Assembly: GCA_023393895.1 (NCBI GenBank)
Contig: JAEXBT010000230.1
Location: forward strand, 1 to 10,180
Length of the DNA stretch: 10,180 nucleotides
Direction: 5' to 3'
DNA from: Pseudomonadota bacterium
Lineage (GTDB): Bacteria > Pseudomonadota > Gammaproteobacteria > Xanthomonadales > Xanthomonadaceae
Positions within the stretch are counted from its first letter, which is position 1; the number at the start of each line of letters is the position of its first letter. Shown in pieces: positions 1 to 6,809 of the stretch. Both the position numbers and the translations under genes were made by a program. A model generated the notes under the pieces. The model saw only the letters and a list, made by a program, of their open reading frames with translations. It was not told the DNA's origin and made no database searches.

Positions 1-300
1 GCCGACCTGCTGCCGGTGTTCGACAGCATCGAGGCCGGTCTTGCCAGCGCCGCCGAGGGCGATCCGCTGCGCACCGGCCTTGAGCTCACCCGCAAGCAGT
101 TGCTCGACATGGCCGGCAAGAACGGGCTGTCGGAAGTTGCGCCCGGTCCCGGCGATGCCTTCAACCCCGAGCACCACAACGCGATCAGCCAGATGCCCGC
201 CGAAGGCGTGGAAACCGGCGCGGTGGCCACGCTGTTCCAGAAGGGCTACCTGCTGAACGAGCGCCTGCTGCGCCCGGCGATGGTGGTCGTCGCCACCTGA
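1..300 (+). CDS. grpE: GrpE nucleotide exchange factor, C-terminal part (5' end outside window)
   Basis: GrpE is the cytoplasmic nucleotide exchange factor of DnaK: it opens the nucleotide-binding domain to release ADP and so resets the chaperone cycle. The reading frame is open from the first base and gives the last 99 residues, roughly half of a usual GrpE. The conserved C-terminal beta-domain is clear: [13 protein letters not shown], then [23 protein letters not shown] and a terminal VVVAT. The N-terminal coiled coil would lie upstream of the window. It precedes dnaK by 94 bases on the same strand, the classical order, and hrcA is probably further upstream (not seen). A small 5-bp inverted repeat (GATCG/CGATC, 299-311) touches the stop codon but has no T-run, so I do not call a terminator. 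Identity is near certain from the motif and the neighbours. Confidence 0.95.
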   Translation, partial: ADLLPVFDSIEAGLASAAEGDPLRTGLELTRKQLLDMAGKNGLSEVAPGPGDAFNPEHHNAISQMPAEGVETGAVATLFQKGYLLNERLLRPAMVVVAT

Positions 301-314
301 TCGCGGCGATCGAT

Positions 315-344
315 CCCTTGAATCGAACGCGCCCAACCCCAGAT
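315..344 (+). promoter_or_regulatory. Sigma-32 (RpoH) type heat-shock promoter for dnaK-dnaJ
   Basis: The -35 element CCCTTGAA (315-322) is followed by 14 bases and the -10 element CCCCAGAT (337-344). The Escherichia coli sigma-32 consensus is CCCTTGAA, 13-17 bases, CCCCATnT, so only one specified position differs. Transcription would begin near 350, leaving about 45 bases of leader before the dnaK start at 395. That leader holds a 5-bp stem (GCGGC 355-359, GCCGC 364-368). The site lies wholly in the grpE-dnaK gap, exactly where a second heat-shock promoter would act. The match is seen directly; use by RpoH is inferred. Confidence 0.72.
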
Positions 345-394
345 AGCTTTCATCGCGGCATGCGCCGCCTCCAACTCCAGGACAGGTAACTCCC

Positions 395-2320
<1,926 letters not shown>

Positions 2321-2343
2321 TCGGCACCGCCGATCGGCCGCGG

Positions 2344-2376
2344 GCGACGGGCAGGCCGGCAGGTCTGCCCGTTCGC
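2344..2376 (+). promoter_or_regulatory. Intercistronic hairpin between dnaK and dnaJ
   Basis: ACGGGCAG (2347-2354) pairs perfectly with CTGCCCGT (2365-2372) across a 10-base loop. After one bulged T (2373) the stem extends by GCG (2344-2346) with CGC (2374-2376), giving 11 bp in all. No T-run follows, so it is not a normal intrinsic terminator. It sits 24 bases after the dnaK stop and 28 bases before the dnaJ start. Likely roles are partial attenuation, an mRNA processing site or protection of the dnaK 3' end, which could set a DnaK:DnaJ ratio. The structure is seen; the role is inferred. Confidence 0.5.
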
Positions 2377-2404
2377 GTAGGCGTAAAGGGAAGATGCAGC
2401 AGCG

Positions 2405-3535
2405 ATGAGCAAGCGCGACTACTACGAAGTCCTCGGGGTTTCCCGCACCGTCACCGAGGCCGAACTGAAGGTGGCCTACCGGCGTGCGGCGGCCAAGCAC
2501 CACCCGGACCGCAACCACGGCAACGAGAAAGCCGCCGAGGTCGCCTTCAAGGAGTGCAAGGAGGCCTACGAGGTGCTGTCGGACGCCGGCAAGCGCCGGG
2601 CCTATGACCAGCACGGCCATGCCGCCTTCGAGCACGGCATGGGCGGCGGTGGCGGCCCGCAGTTCCATGACGTCAACGACATCTTCGGCGACATCTTCGG
2701 CAACATCTTCGGCGGCGGGATGGGCGGCGCGCAGCGCCAGCGCCGCGGCGCCGACATCGGCTACCGGCTCGACCTCGATCTCGAGGAGGCGGTACGCGGG
2801 GTCAGCCGCAAGATCGAGCTGCCCACGCTCGCCGAATGCGACGATTGCAGCGGTTCCGGCTCCGAGGACGGCAAGCTCGACAGCTGCGGCCAGTGCGGCG
2901 GGCGCGGGCAGGTGGTCATGCAGCGTGGTCCGTTCCGCATGCAGCAGCCATGCCCGGCGTGCATGGGCCGTGGCCAGACCATCGCCAATCCTTGCAAGCA
3001 CTGCCACGGCAATGGCCGGGTGCAGGAGGACAAGGTACTTGAGGTGAGCATTCCGGCCGGCGTCGACACTGGGGATCGCATCCGCCTGGCCGGCGAGGGC
3101 GAGGCCGGGCCCGCCGGCAGTCCGCCGGGCGACCTGTACGTGGAAGTGCGGGTGCGCCCGCATGAGATCTTCACCCGCGATGGCGACGACCTGCATTGCG
3201 AGGTACCGATCCGCATCTCGCAGGCGGCGCTGGGCGATACCGTGCGCGTGCCCACCCTGAGCGGCGAGGCCGAGATCCGCATCCCGGCCGAAACCCAGAG
3301 CGGCAAGGTGTTCCGCCTGCGCGGCAAGGGGATCAAGTCGGTGCGCAGCCAGCGCGAGGGCGATCTCTACTGCACGGCGGTGATCGAAACGCCGATCAAC
3401 CTCAGCGCGGAGCAGCGCGATCTGCTGGAACGCTTCGAGGCCACCTTCGTCGGCGAGGGCGCGCGCAAGCATTCGCCCAAGTCCGCCACGTTCATGGACG
3501 GGGTCAAGGGCATCTGGGACCGGATGACGGGCTGA
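2405..3535 (+). CDS. dnaJ: Co-chaperone DnaJ (Hsp40, type I)
   Basis: DnaJ delivers unfolded clients to DnaK and stimulates its ATPase in the cytoplasm. The 376-residue protein has the full type I layout: J domain (about 1-70) with the HPD motif at 33-35; a Gly/Phe-rich region (about 79-113) containing a triple DIFG/NIFG repeat; a zinc-binding domain with four CxxCxGxG motifs starting at C145, C161, C183 and C197; then the two beta-barrel C-terminal domains and a dimerisation tail ([10 protein letters not shown] end). All eight zinc cysteines are present. The ATG at 2405 gives the standard [11 protein letters not shown] start; GGGAAG (2388-2393) is the best ribosome binding site, about 11 bases away, so somewhat distant. 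It follows dnaK by 84 bases and is probably co-transcribed from the sigma-32-type promoter. The gap to the next gene holds no convincing terminator. Confidence 0.98.
   Translation: MSKRDYYEVLGVSRTVTEAELKVAYRRAAAKHHPDRNHGNEKAAEVAFKECKEAYEVLSDAGKRRAYDQHGHAAFEHGMGGGGGPQFHDVNDIFGDIFGNIFGGGMGGAQRQRRGADIGYRLDLDLEEAVRGVSRKIELPTLAECDDCSGSGSEDGKLDSCGQCGGRGQVVMQRGPFRMQQPCPACMGRGQTIANPCKHCHGNGRVQEDKVLEVSIPAGVDTGDRIRLAGEGEAGPAGSPPGDLYVEVRVRPHEIFTRDGDDLHCEVPIRISQAALGDTVRVPTLSGEAEIRIPAETQSGKVFRLRGKGIKSVRSQREGDLYCTAVIETPINLSAEQRDLLERFEATFVGEGARKHSPKSATFMDGVKGIWDRMTG
2678..2713 (+). repeat. Three in-frame 12-base repeats in the dnaJ Gly/Phe region
   Basis: Three adjacent 12-base units, GACATCTTCGGC twice and AACATCTTCGGC once, encode [12 protein letters not shown] (DnaJ residues 92-103). 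Copies differ by one base. Such DIF repeats are a known feature of the DnaJ Gly/Phe linker, which modulates the DnaK cycle. Near-identical DNA copies make the spot prone to gain or loss of one unit. Confidence 0.85.
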
Positions 3536-3597
3536 ATACGGGCCGCGTCAAGTTTCCCGTCACGTTCGCGGGATAGGATGGCGGTGACACTTCCCCC

Positions 3598-3603
3598 AAG
3601 GAG
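3598..3603 (+). promoter_or_regulatory. Ribosome binding site fixing the start of the peroxidase-family gene
   Basis: AAGGAG lies 7 bases before the ATG at 3611 and is the strongest Shine-Dalgarno in the area. It decides for 3611 over the in-frame ATG at 3578, which would prepend 11 residues (MAVTLPPRSSV), has no such site, and would push the lipoprotein signal inward. Confidence 0.8.
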
Positions 3604-3610
3604 TTCCGTC

Positions 3611-4750
3611 ATGCCGAACCGCATGCTCTTGGTCGCGTCCATTTCCCTGGCGTTGCTGGCTGGTTGCCAGCAGTCCGCACCCCCGCCAGCAGCCGACGCC
3701 GGCACCGCCGCGAAGCCTGCGGCCGCGGAAACGAATGCACCCGCTGCCGCCGCACCGGCCGGCCCTGAGGCGGATGCAGGCTTGCTGCAGCGCGCGCAGG
3801 CGCTGTTCAAGCCGCTGCCCGACAAGGCGCCCGACCGTCCCGGCAATCCGGTCACCGCGGAGAAGGTGGCGCTCGGCAAGATGCTGTACTTCGATGGCCG
3901 GCTCTCGTCCAGTGGGGTGATCAGCTGCAATTCCTGCCACAACCTGGGCATGGGCGGCATCGACGGCGTGCCGACATCCATCGGCCATGGTTTCGCCAAG
4001 GGACCACGCAACGCGCCGACGGTGTACGACGCCGTGCTCAACGTCGCCCAGTTCTGGGATGGCCGCGCTGCGGATCTGATGGAGCAGGCGAAGGGGCCCA
4101 TCGAGGCGGCCGTGGAAATGAACGCGAAGCCCGACGCCGTGGTGATGATCCTGCGCAGCATGCCGGGCTACGTGGATGCTTTCAGGGCCGCATTCCCGGG
4201 CGAGGAGGATCCGGTCAACTTCGACAACATGGCCCGCGCCATCGAGGCCTTCGAAGCGACCCTGCTGTCGACGGGCTCTCCGTTCGACGCGTTTCTCAAG
4301 GGCGATCGCCGTGCGCTGACTGCGCAGCAGCAATCGGGGTTGCTGCTGTTCATGGACAAGGGCTGCAGCAACTGCCACAACGGGGTGAACCTCGGCGGGC
4401 AGGCGTACTTCCCGTTCGGCGTGATGAAGAAGCCGGCGGCCGAGGTCCTGCCGACCGGTGACATGGGACGGTTCGGCGTCACCCAGTCCAAGACCGACGA
4501 ATACGTGTTCCGGGCGGCGCCGTTGCGCAACGTCGCGGTCACCGCGCCGTACTTCCATTCCGGTCATGTCTGGAGCCTGCAGGAAGCGGTCAAGATCATG
4601 GGGGATGCCCAGCTGGGAGCCACGCTGACCAACGAGGAAGCGGAGGACATCCACCTGTTCCTGCATGCCCTGACCGGCAAGATGCCGAAGATCGAGTATC
4701 CGCAGCTGCCCGAACGCAGCGATGCCACGCCGCCGCCGCCGGGCTACTGA
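3611..4750 (+). CDS. Di-haem cytochrome c peroxidase family lipoprotein (CCP/MauG superfamily)
   Basis: Members reduce hydrogen peroxide to water in the periplasm with electrons from small cytochromes c or cupredoxins; MauG-like relatives carry out protein oxidation instead. The product is 379 residues. A lipoprotein signal ends in LLAGC, with C19 as lipidation site; residue +2 is Gln, so outer-membrane sorting is expected. An Ala/Pro-rich tether follows (about 22-50). Haem motifs are C106-N-S-C109-H110 and C252-S-N-C255-H256. His126 lies 16 residues after the first motif His, and Met330, in an MGDAQLG context, 74 after the second. These offsets match the distal His71 and Met275 of Pseudomonas CcpA as I remember it. 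FWDGRA (148-153) and APYFHSG (312-318) are family motifs. The conserved Met favours a classical peroxidase over MauG, which uses Tyr. The gene stands alone between dnaJ and dapB, and the electron donor and any OxyR control are not visible. Confidence 0.93.
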   Translation: MPNRMLLVASISLALLAGCQQSAPPPAADAGTAAKPAAAETNAPAAAAPAGPEADAGLLQRAQALFKPLPDKAPDRPGNPVTAEKVALGKMLYFDGRLSSSGVISCNSCHNLGMGGIDGVPTSIGHGFAKGPRNAPTVYDAVLNVAQFWDGRAADLMEQAKGPIEAAVEMNAKPDAVVMILRSMPGYVDAFRAAFPGEEDPVNFDNMARAIEAFEATLLSTGSPFDAFLKGDRRALTAQQQSGLLLFMDKGCSNCHNGVNLGGQAYFPFGVMKKPAAEVLPTGDMGRFGVTQSKTDEYVFRAAPLRNVAVTAPYFHSGHVWSLQEAVKIMGDAQLGATLTNEEAEDIHLFLHALTGKMPKIEYPQLPERSDATPPPPGY

Positions 4751-4778
4751 GCGGCGCGGTCAGGGTCCTCGAAATGAC

Positions 4779-4818
4779 GGAGGGGCGGTGCGCTGGCATG
4801 ATGGCGCACCGTTCCTCC
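4779..4818 (+). promoter_or_regulatory. Strong 15-bp hairpin directly upstream of dapB, sequestering a GGAGGGG
   Basis: The left arm GGAGGGGCGGTGCGC (4779-4793) pairs along its full length with the right arm GCGCACCGTTCCTCC (4804-4818) across the 10-base loop TGGCATGATG. Thirteen pairs are Watson-Crick and two are G-U (4785/4812, 4784/4813). On minus-strand RNA those two would be A-C mismatches, so the structure suits plus-strand RNA. It begins 28 bases after the peroxidase-family stop and ends 5 bases before the dapB ATG. GGAGGGG would be a good ribosome binding site but is buried in the stem. No T-run follows, so a plain terminator is less likely than translational control, mRNA stabilisation or a palindromic repeat. 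Pairing is seen; function is inferred. Confidence 0.65.
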
Positions 4819-4827
4819 TGCGCATGA
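4798..4827 (+). other. Candidate 9-codon upstream ORF overlapping the dapB start
   Basis: ATG at 4798, in the hairpin loop, opens a frame reading MMAHRSSCA and stopping at TGA 4825-4827, which overlaps the dapB ATG (4824) as ATGA. GGAGGGG ends 12 bases before this ATG, rather far. Translating ribosomes would open the right arm of the hairpin and could reinitiate at dapB, which has no Shine-Dalgarno of its own. So short an ORF can arise by chance; translation is not shown. Confidence 0.25.
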
Positions 4828-5582
4828 TGATGCCGTCACAGGTTTCCCTGCTGATCCACGGTGCCAATGGCCGCATGGGCCAGGCGCTGATGCGCCTGTG
4901 CACCGAGGGCCACGCCGCCTGCCGTACGGTCGCGGCGGTTTCGCGGCGCCAGCCCGCGCAGCGCGTGGTCGATGGCGTGGCCCATTTTGCAGTCAGCGAG
5001 ATGCAGGCGGTGCCGGCCTTCGATGTGGCAATCGATTTCAGCCTGCCGGAGGCCTTCGACGGCATCCTGGCTCTGGCGCTCGAGCGTGGCGCGGCGTTCG
5101 TCTCGGGCACGACCGGCCTGTCCGCGGCGCAGCAGGCTGCGCTCAGCGCGGCATCGGCAAGGATTCCAGTCCTGTGGGCCAGCAATTTCAGCATCGGCGT
5201 GGCGGTGCTGGACATGCTGGTCAGGCGTGCGGCGCTCGCGTTGCCCGGTTGGGAGTGCGATCTCATCGAAATGCACCACACCCGCAAGCTGGATGCGCCC
5301 TCGGGCACGGCGTTGACACTGGCCGCATCGGCGGAGTCGGGCGGGGCGTCGCCGCGCATCGCCGCCATCCGCGCCGGGGACATCATCGGGGAACACCTCG
5401 TCCAGTTCACCGGGCCGGGCGAGCGCATCGAGCTGGTCCATCGCGCCGGCAACCGCGACATCTTCGCCCTCGGCGCGCTGCGGGCAGCGGCATGGCTGGC
5501 GACGAAACCCGCCGGCCTCTACTCGATCGCCGACCTGGTGGACGATGACGCCGCACTGGATTCAGGGGCCGTTCGCCGCTAG
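4824..5582 (+). CDS. dapB: 4-hydroxy-tetrahydrodipicolinate reductase
   Basis: DapB reduces the DapA product to tetrahydrodipicolinate with NAD(P)H, in the diaminopimelate/lysine pathway that feeds peptidoglycan. From ATG 4824 the protein has 252 residues. It shows the Rossmann motif GANGRMG (13-19), DFSLPEA (71-77), SGTTGL (94-99), ASNFSIGV (119-126) and the catalytic segment EMHHTRKLDAPSGTA (149-163). Within it H151 and K155 correspond to E. coli H159 and K163. The stretch between GTA and GEHLV (189-193) is clearly shorter than in E. coli, so the 273-residue enzyme is trimmed here. The start is uncertain: ATGs at 4824, 4827 and 4830 are equivalent by homology and none has a ribosome binding site. 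GTG 4788 is in frame 2 bases after GGAGGGG but lies inside a hairpin stem and would add 12 unconserved residues. The distance to carA is 87 bases. Confidence 0.95.
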   Translation: MMMPSQVSLLIHGANGRMGQALMRLCTEGHAACRTVAAVSRRQPAQRVVDGVAHFAVSEMQAVPAFDVAIDFSLPEAFDGILALALERGAAFVSGTTGLSAAQQAALSAASARIPVLWASNFSIGVAVLDMLVRRAALALPGWECDLIEMHHTRKLDAPSGTALTLAASAESGGASPRIAAIRAGDIIGEHLVQFTGPGERIELVHRAGNRDIFALGALRAAAWLATKPAGLYSIADLVDDDAALDSGAVRR

Positions 5583-5585
5583 AAT
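5557..5585 (+). promoter_or_regulatory. Candidate sigma-70 type promoter for carA at the dapB 3' end
   Basis: TAGAAT (5580-5585) matches the -10 consensus TATAAT in five of six positions and overlaps the dapB stop codon. With a 17-base spacer the -35 would be TGGATT (5557-5562), only three of six. Transcription would start near 5592 and give a carA leader of about 78 bases. In a sequence this GC-rich a five-of-six -10 box at a gene border is notable, but the weak -35 keeps confidence modest. Read-through from dapB remains possible. Confidence 0.4.
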
Positions 5586-5617
5586 TCCCGCTCGCCTGAC
5601 TCCAATCGCTTCCGGGG

Positions 5618-5645
5618 CTGCCCACGTGCACTTCGGCGGTTTTTT
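5618..5645 (+). terminator. Attenuator-like hairpin plus T-run in the carA leader
   Basis: CTGCC (5618-5622) can pair with GGCGG (5635-5639), with one G-U pair, over a 12-base loop. Six T (5640-5645) follow at once, and upstream GGGG (5614-5617) could add wobble pairs with them. The stem is short, so it would terminate weakly, which is typical of a regulated attenuator. It lies 24 bases before the carA start. No strong alternative antiterminator pairing was found by eye. Confidence 0.35.
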
Positions 5646-5673
5646 GCAACCCCCTACAAGGCGAAGCCCGTGA
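5626..5673 (+). other. Candidate 15-codon leader ORF ending on the carA start
   Basis: GTG at 5626 opens [15 protein letters not shown] and stops at TGA 5671-5673, overlapping the carA GTG (5670) as GTGA. GGGG (5614-5617) is 8 bases upstream but is a poor Shine-Dalgarno. The T-run after the hairpin is read as part of GGT-TTT-TTG, so a ribosome on this ORF would cover the attenuator-like element and could couple to carA. Chance occurrence is quite possible. Confidence 0.22.
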
Positions 5674-6791
5674 CCCAACCCGCACTTCTCGCGCTCGAAG
5701 ACGGCACTGTCTTCAAGGGCGTTTCCATTGGCGCGCCCGGCCTTTCAGTCGGCGAGGTGGTGTTCAACACCTCGATGACGGGCTATCAGGAAGTCCTGAC
5801 CGACCCGTCCTACGCGCGCCAGCTGGTCACCCTGACCTATCCCCACATCGGCAACACCGGCATGGCGCCTGAGGATGACGAGGCCGCCTCGGTATGGGCG
5901 GCCGGGCTGATCGTCCGCGATGTGCCACGCCGACCCAGCAGCTGGCGCAACCGGCAGGCGCTGCCGGAATGGATGCACGAGCGCGGGGTGGTCGGGATCG
6001 CCGATATCGACACCCGTCAGCTCACCCGCCTGCTGCGCGAGCGCGGCTCGCAGAACGGCGCGCTGATGGCGGGCGAAGGGCTGGATGCCGATGCCGCCAT
6101 CGAGGCCGCCCGCAAGTTCCCGGGCCTCAAGGGCATGGATCTGGCGAAGGTGGTCAGCACGGATGCGGCCTATTCCTGGCGCGAAGGCTCGCTCGATCTC
6201 GACCGCAACGCCTTCGTGAGCCCTGAGTCGCGCTACAAGGTGGTGGCCTACGATTTCGGCGTGAAGCGCAACATCCTGCGCCTGCTGGCTGATCGCGGCT
6301 GCGACATCACCGTGGTGCCCGCGCAGACGCCGGCCGGCGAAGTGCTGGCGATGCAGCCTGATGGCGTGTTCCTCTCCAACGGCCCGGGCGACCCGGAGCC
6401 CTGCGATTATGCGATCACGGCGATCCGCGAACTGCTCGACAGGCGGGTGCCGATCTACGGCATCTGCCTGGGGCACCAGCTGCTGGGGCTGGCCGTTGGC
6501 GCCAGCACCATGAAGATGCCGCACGGCCACCATGGCGCCAACCATCCGGTCCAGGAGCTCGACAGCGGCCGTGTCCTGATCACCGCGCAGAACCATGGCT
6601 TCTGCATTGACGAGGCCACCCTGCCGGCGAACGCACGGGTGACCCATCGCTCGCTGTTCGATGGCACCAATCAGGGTTTCGCGCTGGATGACGCGCCCGC
6701 CTACAGTTTCCAAGGACACCCGGAAGCCTCGCCCGGCCCGCGCGACGTCGCTGGCCTGTTCGATCGATTCATTGCCATGATGGCACGCTGA
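5670..6791 (+). CDS. carA: Carbamoyl-phosphate synthase small (glutaminase) subunit
   Basis: CarA hydrolyses glutamine and channels ammonia to CarB, which makes carbamoyl phosphate for arginine and pyrimidine synthesis. The 373-residue protein has the usual length. The N-terminal domain starts [16 protein letters not shown] and includes [16 protein letters not shown] (33-48). The C-terminal class I glutamine amidotransferase domain shows SNGPGDP (236-242), the nucleophile loop GICLGHQ with C266, [13 protein letters not shown] (282-294) and [10 protein letters not shown] with H350 and E352. This catalytic triad corresponds to C269, H353 and E355 of E. coli. The start is GTG 5670, with AAGG (5658-5661) 8 bases upstream, and agrees with the family N-terminus. 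A candidate promoter and attenuator-like leader precede it. The next gene starts 18 bases after the stop, and carB, normally adjacent, is 2.57 kb away. Confidence 0.98.
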   Translation: MTQPALLALEDGTVFKGVSIGAPGLSVGEVVFNTSMTGYQEVLTDPSYARQLVTLTYPHIGNTGMAPEDDEAASVWAAGLIVRDVPRRPSSWRNRQALPEWMHERGVVGIADIDTRQLTRLLRERGSQNGALMAGEGLDADAAIEAARKFPGLKGMDLAKVVSTDAAYSWREGSLDLDRNAFVSPESRYKVVAYDFGVKRNILRLLADRGCDITVVPAQTPAGEVLAMQPDGVFLSNGPGDPEPCDYAITAIRELLDRRVPIYGICLGHQLLGLAVGASTMKMPHGHHGANHPVQELDSGRVLITAQNHGFCIDEATLPANARVTHRSLFDGTNQGFALDDAPAYSFQGHPEASPGPRDVAGLFDRFIAMMAR

Positions 6792-6809
6792 CCAAGGAGA
6801 TCAGGACTC

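Noticed and set aside
299..311. Inverted repeat GATCG/CGATC at the grpE stop as a terminator
   Set aside because: It is only 5 bp with a 3-base loop and no T-run, and dnaK follows directly.
301..394. CIRCE operator (HrcA site) before dnaK
   Set aside because: No TTAGCACTC/GAGTGCTAA-like inverted repeat is present in the gap; the signal seen is sigma-32-like instead.
3578..3610. Upstream in-frame ATG for the peroxidase-family gene
   Set aside because: It lacks a ribosome binding site, would bury the lipoprotein signal behind 11 residues, and the ATG at 3611 has a well-placed AAGGAG.
4722..4823. N-terminal extension of dapB starting within the upstream gene
   Set aside because: The extra residues are Arg-rich, unlike DapB N-termini, and lie in a shadow frame of the peroxidase-family 3' end.
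5640..5646. TTTTTTG as a programmed frameshift site
   Set aside because: It lies in the carA leader, not in an established long coding sequence, and no extended product in another frame is apparent; the T-run is better explained as part of an attenuator-like element.
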